Origin: Streptomyces pseudovenezuelae
GTDB lineage: Bacteria > Actinomycetota > Actinomycetes > Streptomycetales > Streptomycetaceae
Assembly: GCF_001513955.1 (NCBI RefSeq)
Contig: NZ_KQ948146.1
Coordinates: 98,476 to 162,475 of the forward strand
Reading direction: 5' to 3'
Length of the DNA stretch: 64,000 nt
Below are positions 36,569-45,337 of this stretch, piece by piece. Made by a program: the position numbers and the translations under genes. A model generated the notes under the pieces. The model had not been told where the DNA came from and did not search any database. It saw nothing but the letters and a program-made list of their open reading frames with translations. Numbering within the stretch: position 1 is the first letter of the stretch; each line of letters opens with the position of its first letter.

Positions 36569-36615
36569 AGAAAGCGCTTGTCCGGACATTGGCAGACCGA
36601 GTCCGAAACCGTCAA
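36569..36615 (-). promoter_or_regulatory. LacI-type operator and candidate promoter of the sugar-uptake operon
   Basis: The minus strand carries ACAAGCGCTTTCT (36569-36581), the plus strand reading AGAAAGCGCTTGT, with a LacI-type AAGCGCTT core. A TTGACG (minus strand, 36610-36615) lies upstream as a possible -35, inside the 3' end of the ROK gene. The operator is about 235 bp before the lipoprotein start, so the leader would be long. Confidence 0.6.
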
Positions 36616-37745
36616 TCCTTCTTCCGCGCCGCCTCGGTCACGGTTTGGACTCCTCGGGCGACCGCGAGGCGGGCGGCGCCCACGACGGTGCCGAGATCGC
36701 CCACCTGACTGCTGACCACCTCGGTGGGCCAGCTCAGTCGCTCCAGCTCGGCCCGCACACCGGGCAGGAGCTGCGGAAACGAGCCCGTGCTGCCGCCCAG
36801 CACGAGCAGTCCCGGGTCCAGGACGGCGGTCACGGCGGCGGCCAGCCGGCCCACGTCCACGGCATGTCGGTCGACGACCGCGCGGGCCGCGTCGCTGCCC
36901 CGCTGGGCGAGGGCGAAGAGCTGCTCGGCCGTGCGGGGGCGTGCGCCGTCGGATTCCGGCCAGGCCGCCCCGGCCCGGCGCAGCAGGGACCGGGACCCGA
37001 TGTACTCCTCCAGGGCCTCGTGGCGGGGCTCCAGGCCGTCGTCCCAGGGGTAGGGCAGTCTGGCGAGCTCTCCGGCGGCGCCGTTGGCACCGGCCAGCAC
37101 CTGGCCGCCCACGACGATGCCGAGACCGATACCGACGCCGATCCGCAGGTAGCCGAAGGTGTGACGGCCGCGGGCCGCGCCCTCGTGCAGCTCGGCGAGG
37201 GCGGCGCAGTTGACGTTGTTCTCCAGGTGGACGGGCACGCCGGGCGGCAGCGCGACGGCCACCGCGTCGAAGACGGGGCCGGCCTTGGCGGTGGCGGGGC
37301 GCATCTTCTGCGGCGCGGTGACGTCACCGACGGCCACCACGATGGTGCGCAGCGGAGCGTCGGCGGGCAGCGCGGAGAGCGCCTCCCGTACGACGTCGGC
37401 GGCGTCCTCCCGGGGGCCGGTGGCCTCGGCGAGCAGGGTGCCGTCCAGGGCGCAGCCGCGGACCCGGGTGAGGGCGGGGCCGAGGTCGACGGCGAGCACC
37501 GCGCCCGCGGCCGGGCCGAGGCGGTAGACGGCGGCGCTGCGGCCGGTGGCGCCGGAGGAGGTGCCCGAGTGGGCGGCGAGGTGCACGCCCTCCAGTTCGG
37601 CGACGGCGGAGGAGACCGTCGGCTTGGACAGCCGCGCGAGGCTCGCCAGCTGCGGCCGCGTCGCGGTGCCCGCCTGGGCAAGCACGGCGAAGACCGCGCT
37701 CGCGCTTTCGGTCAGACGGGGGGCTCTCACCACGTCGTATTCCAC
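36612..37745 (-). CDS. ROK-family transcriptional regulator
   Basis: A 377-residue regulator with an N-terminal winged helix-turn-helix (TRPQLASLARLSKPTVSSAVAELE, about residues 29-52) and a C-terminal ROK sugar-kinase-like domain (VLAVDLGPALTRVRG, VHLENNVNCAALAE, YLRIGVGIGLGIVVGGQ). The zinc-binding CxCGxxGC cluster of classical ROK proteins is absent; the equivalent stretch reads PRHEALEEYIGSRSLL. GTG 37745 follows GGGGG 4 nt upstream. It is divergent from the BadF-type kinase across a strong inverted repeat and is likely to control that gene and perhaps the uptake operon downstream. Confidence 0.9.
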   Translation of the reverse strand: MEYDVVRAPRLTESASAVFAVLAQAGTATRPQLASLARLSKPTVSSAVAELEGVHLAAHSGTSSGATGRSAAVYRLGPAAGAVLAVDLGPALTRVRGCALDGTLLAEATGPREDAADVVREALSALPADAPLRTIVVAVGDVTAPQKMRPATAKAGPVFDAVAVALPPGVPVHLENNVNCAALAELHEGAARGRHTFGYLRIGVGIGLGIVVGGQVLAGANGAAGELARLPYPWDDGLEPRHEALEEYIGSRSLLRRAGAAWPESDGARPRTAEQLFALAQRGSDAARAVVDRHAVDVGRLAAAVTAVLDPGLLVLGGSTGSFPQLLPGVRAELERLSWPTEVVSSQVGDLGTVVGAARLAVARGVQTVTEAARKKD

Positions 37746-37872
37746 AGTACCCCCAGGTCACAGGCCGCTCTCCAGAGCCGAGCGGCTCGGCGGGAGGCGG
37801 CGATGGGTTGCTCCGGCGTCGCACGTTCCGACCCCGGGCGAAAGGCTCGGGAAGCCGACCGCGCGACGGCTA

Positions 37873-37912
37873 TTGACACGCACTGTACTTCGTTAGTTAA
37901 CTTCCTAACGAA
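37873..37912 (+). promoter_or_regulatory. ROK-type inverted-repeat operator with overlapping promoter
   Basis: The inverted repeat TTCGTTAG-N8-CTAACGAA occupies 37889-37912 in the 297-bp divergent region. TTGACA (37873-37878) upstream could be the -35 of the plus-strand promoter, whose -10 would fall inside the repeat. AT-rich repeats of this style (TTAG...CTAA) are typical of ROK/NagC-class operators. Confidence 0.7.
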
Positions 37913-38042
37913 CGTCACGGTACTCGCCTGCCGTGGTCCGTCAGAGGCCCGTCCCGGGGCTTCGCTAGTTCTTCAACCGCCTTGCCCTCAGACACGGTTC
38001 GCCCACCGTCGCAGCACACAGCGCAACGACGAAAGAGGTTCC

Positions 38043-38942
38043 GTGCAGGACACCGCACCCCTGGTTGTCGGCATAGACGTGGGCGGCACCAAGACACAGC
38101 TCCGTGCCCTCGTCGGCGACACCCTTGTCGCCGACCACGTCCGCTCCAGCAGCGGCTGGCGGCCCCACGACCCGGTGGCCGCCGCCGGCTGGCTGGCCGC
38201 GCTGACCGCCGACGCGCTTCCGGCGGGCACCCGCCCGTCCTCCCTCGCCGTCGGCGGTCACGCCTGCGAGACCCCGCGCCAGTGCGCGCAGATCCGCACC
38301 GCCCTCCAACTCCACTTCGACGCGCCCGCGCTGGTCGTGGGAGACGCCGAACTCCTGGTCCCCGCGGCGGGACTGGACAAGGGGGTCGGCCTGGTCGCCG
38401 GCACCGGCTCGGTCGCCGTGGGCCGGTTCCCCGACGGCACACCGGTCCAGGTCGGCGGCTGGGGCGCGCTCCTCGGCGACGAGGGCGGTGCCGCCGGTCT
38501 GGTCCGCGAGGCCGTACGGGCCGTCTGGGGCGCGCACGACCGCGGCGAGGAGCCCGACGCGCTGGCACTCGGTCTGCTGTCCGGGTTCGACGTCCCGGAC
38601 GTACCCGCGCTCGGTGCCGCGCTGGAACACGCCACGGCCGCCTCCGCCGACTGGGGCCGGCACGCCCCGGCCGTCTTCGCCGCCGCCGAGGCCGGGTCCC
38701 CGCTCGCCCGCACCGTGATCGCCGAGGCGGGCCGCGCCCTGGCCGCGCTCGTCGAACGGCTCGCCGCCCGCGGGGTGGTGGTCGACGACGTCGTGGTCGC
38801 GGGCAGTACCGTCCTCGCCCAGCCGTCGCTGTACGACGCGTTCGCGTCGGCGCTCGCGGACGGCGTGCCGACGGCACGGCCGCGCCCCCTGCGGGCACCT
38901 CCGGTGGACGGCGCGGTGGCGATGGCCCGTTCACTTCTGTGA
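38043..38942 (+). CDS. BadF/BadG-type ATPase, N-acetylglucosamine-kinase-like
   Basis: A 299-residue protein of the ASKHA superfamily. The phosphate-1 motif is GIDVGGTKTQLRAL, the adenosine side has DDVVVAGSTVLAQ, and the family segment is LVAGTGSVAVGRF with GGWGALLGDEGGAAGLVREAV. It resembles eukaryotic-type N-acetylglucosamine kinase, so phosphorylation of an amino sugar or hexose is likely, but the substrate is not proven. GTG 38043 follows GAAAGAGG. It is divergent from the ROK regulator and shares the inverted-repeat operator. Confidence 0.87.
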   Translation: MQDTAPLVVGIDVGGTKTQLRALVGDTLVADHVRSSSGWRPHDPVAAAGWLAALTADALPAGTRPSSLAVGGHACETPRQCAQIRTALQLHFDAPALVVGDAELLVPAAGLDKGVGLVAGTGSVAVGRFPDGTPVQVGGWGALLGDEGGAAGLVREAVRAVWGAHDRGEEPDALALGLLSGFDVPDVPALGAALEHATAASADWGRHAPAVFAAAEAGSPLARTVIAEAGRALAALVERLAARGVVVDDVVVAGSTVLAQPSLYDAFASALADGVPTARPRPLRAPPVDGAVAMARSLL

Positions 38943-39113
38943 CATCCGCCGGACGCCGAGTCTCCTCCGGTCCGCCATGACCCGCCCGTAGATCTTCGCT
39001 CGTACGACTTCAGAAAGCGCGTTCGGCGCACCCGTCGTCCGGCGCATCATGAGTCGCGTCCGCACCACCTCCCCGGCCGCACGGCCGCAGAACTCCAGAG
39101 AGAGGCCCACTCC

Positions 39114-41045
39114 ATGCCGTCATCCGCCGGGCAGCACTCCCCCGCGCCGCTCACCGAACGCGCCATGAGGCGAAGGGGATTCCTCAAGACGTCCCTGGGC
39201 GCCTCGGCCGGCGTCCTGGCCGCGCCCACCTTCGCCTCCTGGCTTGGCGCCGCGGACGCCAAGGCCGCCACCGCCGCGCTCGCCTTCGTGGACGACTACA
39301 AGTCCAACGTCATGGCGAACCTGACGCCCGAGACGAACGCGGTGGTGCGCGCCCTCGGCGGCTTCGCCCGCATATGGAAGACCGGCGCCGCCTGGAACAC
39401 CGGCACCCCGCTGCGGCCCGAGATCCTGCGCGCCAACATGCGCTACTGCGCCCGCGTCACCAAGGCGCGCACCCAGGCGGAGGCCAAGGACGCCTTCCTC
39501 TACGACCGCCAGCACCAGAGCTACGCCATGATCGGCGGCCTCGGCCCGCTCGCCGGCCTCTACCGGTCCGGCGCCAAGGCGGTCACCTCGATCACCAGCG
39601 CGCCCGACACCACCCCGGCGACGACGATCAGCGACGCCGTCCCGGCCGACGCCCCCGCGGGCTCCGCGCTCGGCGCCGGCTCCTACGACTCCTCGCTCGG
39701 CCTGGTGGCCAAGCTGGTCGACACCGTGCGCGGCCCGTACGCCTCCGGCAACCCGGGCAAGTACGCCTTCCAGTACCCGCGCCCGTGGCGCATGAACGAG
39801 GACAGCCAGGTCGTCGACACCGGCGCCAAGGACGCGCTCGGCTTCCCGGTCTACGACTCCGAGGTGATCGTCGCCCCCCAGCTGCTGCGCCAGCGCAACA
39901 CCTCCCCGGTGGACGACGGCGGCTTCCCCAGCGGCCACACCAACGCCTTCCACCTGGCGGGCCTCGCGTTCGCGTACGCCGTGCCCGAGCGCTTCCAGGA
40001 ACTGGTGACCCGCGCGTTCGAGCTGAGCCACACCCGGATCATGTCCGGCATGCACTCGACGGTCGACGTCATGGGCGGCCGCATCATGGCCACCGCGCTG
40101 GCCGCCGCCACCCTGGCCGACTCCGCGAACGCCGACCTCAAGGCCGCGGCGCGGGCCCAGGCGCTGCAGTACTTCACCGAGCGGACCGGCACCACGGCCG
40201 ACACCCTCTTCGCCTACGCCCACTCGGACACCGCCGACGCGTACGCGGACCGGGACGCCAACGCCCGCTCCGTCAAGCCCCGCCTGACCTACGTACTGCA
40301 CCGGGAGGGCGGCAACGAGCCGTTCACCGTGCCCAAGGGGGCCGAGGTGCTGCTGGAGACGCGTCAGCCCTACCTGGACGCGGGACAGCGCCGTGAGGTG
40401 CTGCGGACCACCGGGCTGCCCTCGGGCTATGTCCTGCTGGACGGCTTCGAGCAGTGGGGCCGGCTCGACCTGTTCACCGCGGCGGACGGTTACGGCTCCT
40501 TCGACTCCGACGTCACCGTCACCCTGGACGCGGCCGCGGGCGGCTTCCACGCGGCCGACGCCTGGCGCAACGACATCGACGGCTGCGGCGGCCTGACCAA
40601 GAAGGGCAGCGGCACGCTCACCCTGACGGGACACAACCGCTACACCGGCGGGACCGTGCTCAAGGAAGGTGCGCTGGTCGCCGGCTCGGCGCACGCACTC
40701 GGCCACGGCGACGTGCGGGTACAGGGCGGCAAGCTGACGCTGGGCAGCACCTCGCTCCAGGTCCACGGCACGTACAGCCAGGAGTCCGGCGCGCTGGAGC
40801 TGACCCTGCGCTCGGGCCAGGAGCCGGTCCTGGAGGTCACCCGGCGCGCGGTGCTGGGCGCCGGCAGCGTGCTCTCGCTGCAGCTCGACGCGCACAGGCC
40901 GCCGAAGGCCGGACACACGGTCCGGGTGCTCGGCTGTCACGGACTGCGCGGCCAGTTCGACCGCGTCGAACTGAACTCCGACAGCCTGCGGGCCGTACCC
41001 GTCTACACGACGGACGGTCTGTCGGTACGACTCCTGAAGCGGTGA
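39114..41045 (+). CDS. Tat-exported PAP2 acid phosphatase with autotransporter-type repeat
   Basis: A 643-residue secreted protein. Tat signal RRRGFLK is near residue 20, and a second in-frame ATG at 39165 would start just before it. The PAP2 catalytic triad motifs are all present: KYAFQYPRP (about residue 215), PSGHTNAFH (about 272) and TRIMSGMHSTVD (about 303-316). The region from about 480 carries GGLTKKGSGTLTLTGHNRYT followed by GGTVLKEGALV, which matches the autotransporter-associated beta-strand repeat, and the rest is beta-rich. It should hydrolyse phosphomonoesters outside the cell. The repeat is unusual in a Gram-positive protein. Confidence 0.88.
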   Translation: MPSSAGQHSPAPLTERAMRRRGFLKTSLGASAGVLAAPTFASWLGAADAKAATAALAFVDDYKSNVMANLTPETNAVVRALGGFARIWKTGAAWNTGTPLRPEILRANMRYCARVTKARTQAEAKDAFLYDRQHQSYAMIGGLGPLAGLYRSGAKAVTSITSAPDTTPATTISDAVPADAPAGSALGAGSYDSSLGLVAKLVDTVRGPYASGNPGKYAFQYPRPWRMNEDSQVVDTGAKDALGFPVYDSEVIVAPQLLRQRNTSPVDDGGFPSGHTNAFHLAGLAFAYAVPERFQELVTRAFELSHTRIMSGMHSTVDVMGGRIMATALAAATLADSANADLKAAARAQALQYFTERTGTTADTLFAYAHSDTADAYADRDANARSVKPRLTYVLHREGGNEPFTVPKGAEVLLETRQPYLDAGQRREVLRTTGLPSGYVLLDGFEQWGRLDLFTAADGYGSFDSDVTVTLDAAAGGFHAADAWRNDIDGCGGLTKKGSGTLTLTGHNRYTGGTVLKEGALVAGSAHALGHGDVRVQGGKLTLGSTSLQVHGTYSQESGALELTLRSGQEPVLEVTRRAVLGAGSVLSLQLDAHRPPKAGHTVRVLGCHGLRGQFDRVELNSDSLRAVPVYTTDGLSVRLLKR

Positions 41046-41139
41046 CGCCCGCGGGGCGGGAGCCTGATGCGAGAGTGGCCCTCATGAGGTGGCTCCGGAT
41101 CGCTCCCGCCACCGCCCGGCCGGTCCCACCGCGGGGCGG

Positions 41140-42819
41140 ATGATGGCGAACGAGCAGCAGACGGTCCTGGCCCCGGTCCCCGGGTCCGGGGCCCACGACG
41201 ACGAGGTGCGGCGGCCGCGACCGGTCCGGCGGTGGCTGGTGCCGCTCCTCGTCGTCGTGCTGCTCGCGCAGATGGCGGCCGCCATGGTGACGACCGCCGT
41301 CCAGCAGACGCCCACGATCGACGAACCGGTCTACGTGGCCACGGCCGCCGAGTACCTCCACGGTCAGGGCATCCGCTACAACCCCGAGCACCCGCCCCTC
41401 GGCAAACTGGTGATCGCCGTCGGGGTGGCGATCGCCGACCCGCACGTGGACACGGCGTTCGACGGGCCCCAGATCGCCCTCGGCCCCCATCTGCTGTACG
41501 AGTCGGGCAACGACCCCTGGCGGCTGATGTTCTGGGCCCGGCTCCCGGTGATCGTGCTGACGCTGCTGTTCGGGCTGGTCGTGTTCGCCTTCGCCCGGGA
41601 ACTCGCCGGACGCGCGGCGGGCCTCACGGCACTCGCCCTGTACGCCTTCTCCCCCGACGTCGTCGCCCACGGCGCGCTGGCCACGCTCGACGTGCCCATG
41701 GCGGGTTTCCTGCTCACCTCGGTGTGGCTGCTGTGGCGGGCCCGCGTACGGCCACGGCTGTACGTGCCGCTCGCCGGCCTTGCTCTCGGGGCGGCCCTGG
41801 CGACCAAGATGAGCGCGCTGCCGGCCGTGCCGGTCCTGCTGGGGCTGGCCGCCCTCTCGGTGTGGACCGCGTGTCACGGTGACGGGACGCGCCGACGGCT
41901 GCTGCGCGTGCTCGCCGGGGCCGCGGTCCTGACCCTGGTCGCCGTCGCCGTCGTATGGGCGTCGTATCTCGTCGTCGATCCACGGCTGCGGTGGACGTCC
42001 CGGGACCAGGTACCGGTGGTGCACGGGCTGCGCGGGATCCTCGTCGACCTGCTGCCGTTCCCGCAGGCCTACGCGGACGGGATGCGGATCCAGTTCCATT
42101 TCGAGAACTACCCGTGGGAGGGCTTCCTGTTCGGGCGGGTCTACACCGGGCACCTCTGGTACTACCTGCCCGCCGCCATCCTGGTGAAGACCCCGCTGGG
42201 CCTGCTCGCGCTGTGGGCCGCGGGTGCCGTCGTGCTGGTGGCGGTACGGCGGCTGCGGCCCGCCGCGCCGTATCTGCTGGTGCCCGCCGGGGTACTGCTC
42301 GCCTCGGCCATGACGGGCTCACGCGACTTCGGCACCCGGTACGCGCTCTTCCTGCCCCTGTTCCTGACGGTGGCCGCCGGCTGTGTCCTCGCGGTGCGCC
42401 GGCGCTGGGCGGCGATCGCGACCGGGGCGCTGGTCCTGTTCGTCGCGGTCAGCTCGGTGCGGGCCTTTCCCTACTATCTGCCGTACTCCAACGAGGCGTT
42501 CGGCGGACCGGCCCGCACCCATCTGCGGCTGCACGACTCCAACGTCGACTGGGGCCAGGACCTCGGCCGGCTCGCCGACCGGCTGCGCGAGCGTTACCCG
42601 GGCGAGCGGATCTGGCTCGTCTACAAGGGCAGCGGAGTGCCGTCCGCCTACGGCATCGAGGCCTCCGATCCGCGCGGGGTACCGGCGGCCGACGTGCGCG
42701 GACTGCTGGTGGTGTCGGACTCGTCGGTCGCCAAGGCGAAGGGCCGGCTGGCCGAGTTGATCGACAGCAGCCGTCCGGTCGACGAGGTCGGCCACTCGAT
42801 CACGATCTACCGCCGATGA
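41140..42819 (+). CDS. GT39-type membrane mannosyltransferase
   Basis: A 559-residue polytopic glycosyltransferase similar to protein O-mannosyltransferases. The first external loop has the catalytic TIDEPVYVATAAEYL and then YNPEHPPLGKLV. Around ten hydrophobic segments follow, and the C-terminal soluble part contains LHDSNVDWGQDLGRLADRLRE. It would transfer a sugar from a polyprenyl phosphate at the outer membrane face. Two adjacent ATGs (41140, 41143) follow GCGGGGCGG. It is 94 bp after the PAP2 gene in the same direction. The fold overlaps with the GT-C protein at 23.6 kb, but they are not close paralogues by eye. Confidence 0.87.
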   Translation: MMANEQQTVLAPVPGSGAHDDEVRRPRPVRRWLVPLLVVVLLAQMAAAMVTTAVQQTPTIDEPVYVATAAEYLHGQGIRYNPEHPPLGKLVIAVGVAIADPHVDTAFDGPQIALGPHLLYESGNDPWRLMFWARLPVIVLTLLFGLVVFAFARELAGRAAGLTALALYAFSPDVVAHGALATLDVPMAGFLLTSVWLLWRARVRPRLYVPLAGLALGAALATKMSALPAVPVLLGLAALSVWTACHGDGTRRRLLRVLAGAAVLTLVAVAVVWASYLVVDPRLRWTSRDQVPVVHGLRGILVDLLPFPQAYADGMRIQFHFENYPWEGFLFGRVYTGHLWYYLPAAILVKTPLGLLALWAAGAVVLVAVRRLRPAAPYLLVPAGVLLASAMTGSRDFGTRYALFLPLFLTVAAGCVLAVRRRWAAIATGALVLFVAVSSVRAFPYYLPYSNEAFGGPARTHLRLHDSNVDWGQDLGRLADRLRERYPGERIWLVYKGSGVPSAYGIEASDPRGVPAADVRGLLVVSDSSVAKAKGRLAELIDSSRPVDEVGHSITIYRR

Positions 42820-42848
42820 CCATCGCCGCGCGCCTGGGGCGGCCGCGC

Positions 42849-43250
42849 TCAGCGGACCGCCTGCTGGAACCCCTCGGCGCTCACATGCGGCATCGCCCCG
42901 CTCGTCACGCGGTAGCGGCCGTTGGGCACCTGGCCGGACCTGGAGATGTGCACGGTGAGCGGGCCCGCCCACTCGTAGCCCTGGCGCTCGCCGTGGCGGG
43001 CCAGACTGTCCGTCAGTTCCTGGCCCACATCGCTGCCCCGGCGCACCAGTTCGTCGTAGGCGAAGTCGGCGAGCTCGACGTCGTACGCGTTCGGGACCAC
43101 CACCCTGCTCTCGCTGCACACCACCACGTTGCTGTCGCACTCACGGCGCAGCGCGTCGAGGAGTTCGACCGGCTCCCGGCCGACGACCCGCGCCCACAGC
43201 GCCTCCCACCCGTGCTCCATTGCCTGTTCCAGCGCGCTCAGCGCACCCAT
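42849..43250 (-). CDS. Stand-alone DUF3662 protein (FhaA N-terminal domain only)
   Basis: A 133-residue protein that matches the N-terminal domain of FhaA from end to end: ALEQAMEHGWEALWARVVGREP, then VELLDALRRECDSNVVVCSES, RVVVPNAYDVELADFAYDEL and GPLTVHISRSG with a final RYRVTSG. In FhaA this domain precedes a linker and a phosphothreonine-binding FHA domain; here there is no FHA domain. The role could be as a partner or antagonist of FhaA in cell-wall or division control. ATG 43250 has an AGGTGAG element upstream. The small gene at 43291-43455 lies 40 bp upstream on the same strand. Confidence 0.87.
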   Translation of the reverse strand: MGALSALEQAMEHGWEALWARVVGREPVELLDALRRECDSNVVVCSESRVVVPNAYDVELADFAYDELVRRGSDVGQELTDSLARHGERQGYEWAGPLTVHISRSGQVPNGRYRVTSGAMPHVSAEGFQQAVR

Positions 43251-43290
43251 TGCGTCTCACCTGCCGATAGCTCTGGTTTCGCGTGCGGTG

Positions 43291-43455
43291 TCATTCCTGG
43301 GCGAAGTCGTCGGGTTCCACCCGCGCTTCCTCGAACGCCTCGCGCAGGGTGCGTCCGCTGCCACCGGGGGCGGGGGCCTCGCCCTCCTCGTGGTGGTGCG
43401 CCGAAAGGCCGTCGGTGGTGCCGGTCTTGCGCCGGTTCTCCTCGGGGGCCGTCAT
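43291..43455 (-). CDS. Small hypothetical protein, probable partner in the DUF3662 transcript
   Basis: A 54-residue acidic, hydrophilic protein ending GGSGRTLREAFEEARVEPDD. No family recognised. ATG 43455 has GAGGAG with a 10-nt gap, which is the main reason to accept it. It runs in the same direction as the DUF3662 gene 40 bp downstream. Confidence 0.55.
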   Translation of the reverse strand: MTAPEENRRKTGTTDGLSAHHHEEGEAPAPGGSGRTLREAFEEARVEPDDFAQE

Positions 43456-43624
43456 ACGGGGCTGCTCCTCAGATGTCGTCGAAGGTCCTGCCCAGCGGCG
43501 GGTGCCCGTTCGGGCGCGGCGTACCCGTCCCGATCGGAGGTGGCCGGACGCCTGCGTACAAGCGCTGGTCACCGGGGGGTGTGAGCTATGTTGACTCCCC
43601 GTGGCAGACAAAGGAGGCGTCCCG

Positions 43625-44548
43625 GTGTCATCGCCGCAGCAGGCACGCGCACAGGCATCCGCGATCACCTCGGGCAAGACCGCACCGGAGGCGGAGGCCG
43701 CCCCGGCCTCCCAGCTCAGGACACTCTTCGACCGGCCCCGGCTCTCCCCCGGGCAGCGGCGCATCGCGCAGTACCTGATCGAGCACATCACCGAGGCGGC
43801 GTTCCTCTCCATCACCGATCTGGCGGAGCGGGTGGGCGTGAGCCAGCCCTCGGTGACGCGGTTCGCCGCGGCCGTGGGCTTCAGCGGCTACCCCGCCCTG
43901 CGGGAGAAGCTCCAGGCCATCGCGCTCGGCACGCTCGCCGGCGGACCGGTCGCCGACGACGAGTCGCGCGGCAACGAGCTCCAGGCCGCGGTCGACGCGG
44001 AGATCGAGAACCTGGAGAACCTCCGCCGCGACTTCGCCGACCCCGACGAGATGATCGAACTCGGCCGCAAGCTGTCCGAGTCGACCCCGCTGACCATTCT
44101 GGGCCTGCGCATCTCGGCGTCCCTGGCCGAGTACTTCGCCTACGCGGCACGCCGTATCCATCCCGACGTACGGCTGGTCACGCGCGGGGGCAGCGTCGCC
44201 TACGACGCCCTCCTCCAGTCTCGCGAGGCGGGCGGCACCTGGGTGCTCGCGTTCTCGATGCCCCGGCATGCCCAGGAGACCCTCACCGCCCTGCGGGTCG
44301 CCCGCAGCGCCGGACTGAAGATCGCCCTCGTCACGGACCTGGCGCTCGGGCACGTGGCCGACGAGGCCGACGTCCTCTTCTCCACCGGCACGGGGTCCCG
44401 GCTGGTCTTCGACACCTACGCCGCGCCCGGCGTGATCGCCGCCGCCCTGCTCCAGGCCATGACCGACGCCGACCCCGAGCGGACCCAGGCGCGGCTGGAG
44501 GAGTACGAGCAGATCTCCGACCAGCACCAGTTCTTCCTCAGGGACTGA
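43625..44548 (+). CDS. MurR/RpiR-family transcriptional regulator
   Basis: A 307-residue regulator with an N-terminal HTH_6 domain (RIAQYLIEHITEAAFLSITDL, AERVGVSQPSVTRFAAAVGF) and a C-terminal SIS sugar-phosphate-binding domain (LTILGLRISASLAEYFAY, WVLAFSMPRHAQETLTALRV, KIALVTDLALGHVA). Such proteins sense sugar phosphates and control amino-sugar or pentose genes. GTG 43625 is chosen because AAAGGAGG lies 7 nt upstream; GTG 43601 would include that site in the coding sequence. No sugar enzyme is adjacent, so the target is unknown. Confidence 0.9.
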   Translation: MSSPQQARAQASAITSGKTAPEAEAAPASQLRTLFDRPRLSPGQRRIAQYLIEHITEAAFLSITDLAERVGVSQPSVTRFAAAVGFSGYPALREKLQAIALGTLAGGPVADDESRGNELQAAVDAEIENLENLRRDFADPDEMIELGRKLSESTPLTILGLRISASLAEYFAYAARRIHPDVRLVTRGGSVAYDALLQSREAGGTWVLAFSMPRHAQETLTALRVARSAGLKIALVTDLALGHVADEADVLFSTGTGSRLVFDTYAAPGVIAAALLQAMTDADPERTQARLEEYEQISDQHQFFLRD

Positions 44549-44902
44549 CCCCCGCCACCCCGGCCATACGGCTTCACAACGGGACCATCCGCAATAAATC
44601 GCGCATGAATGTTTTCATACTCCTTGCCAAGCGGACGGCATATATAAATACTTCTCACGGATCACCCCCGGACCGCTCGGGGACCGTCCGCACCCCTGTC
44701 CCCGTCACCCACCCCCACGACGCCCGAAAGGGCTCCTTCACGGACATCCCGTGCCGTCGTCACCTACCCGCGTCGGCGCCCGGGATGTTCGGTAGGGCCT
44801 CGCCTGCACGCGAGCCCATGGCGGCCCCGGTCATCCCCTAGGCCGGGGCCGCCCAAACCGTCGGAACACCCACACGACGCCGCACACCCGGAAGCGATCA
44901 CC
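44549..44902. other. Intergenic region with an AT-rich island
   Basis: A 354-bp gene-free region. Positions 44590-44655 are strikingly AT-rich for this genome (AATAAATC, TATATAAATACTTC) and include the palindrome ATGAATGTTTTCAT at 44605-44618, which could be a regulator site. The remainder is ordinary and leads to the hypothetical gene at 44903. Confidence 0.6.
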
Positions 44903-45289
44903 ATGCCCCTGACGACCACGCGCACCTCGACCCGTCCCGGCCCGGACTGGCCGTGCCAGGTCAAGACCCCCGGCAGCTACGACTGGGAGCGCTCGGCGGC
45001 CAAGTGGCTGCGCGAGCTGGTGCCGGCGCGGTACGCGAGTTATCCGGCCCTGATGCGGCACACCGTCCTCCTCGCCCGGCACGCGCAGATCCAGGTCCAG
45101 CACGAGATCCGGGTCGCCCGCACCGCGCTGCAGACCGCCCGGGCGGATCTGCCGGCGCTCGGCCTGCCGGAGTCGGTCATCGAGCACACGATCAAGCTGT
45201 ACGCGGCCGAGGTACTCCAGCTCCAGCACATCGCCCGCAGCATCCGCGCGGTCACCGAGGCCCTGGTCGGCCACCACCACGGCCGCTGA
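44903..45289 (+). CDS. Conserved hypothetical protein
   Basis: A 128-residue soluble protein, predicted mostly helical (SAAKWLRELVPARYASYPAL, IQVQHEIRVARTALQTARAD, HTIKLYAAEVLQLQHIARS). No family with known function recognised. It is basic in its middle part and has no signal peptide. ATG 44903 is the only reasonable start, though the ribosome binding site is weak. It precedes the ABM-domain gene by 48 bp in the same direction and may share its transcript. Confidence 0.75.
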   Translation: MPLTTTRTSTRPGPDWPCQVKTPGSYDWERSAAKWLRELVPARYASYPALMRHTVLLARHAQIQVQHEIRVARTALQTARADLPALGLPESVIEHTIKLYAAEVLQLQHIARSIRAVTEALVGHHHGR

Positions 45290-45337
45290 CCCCCGGGCGG
45301 GGCATGACCCACGCCCTACGTGGGACCCGTGGTGACC

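Noticed and set aside
36645-38942. A 765-residue plus-strand frame
   Set aside because: Its first part is the complement of the ROK gene; only the last 299 residues (from GTG 38043 with a ribosome binding site) are the real kinase.
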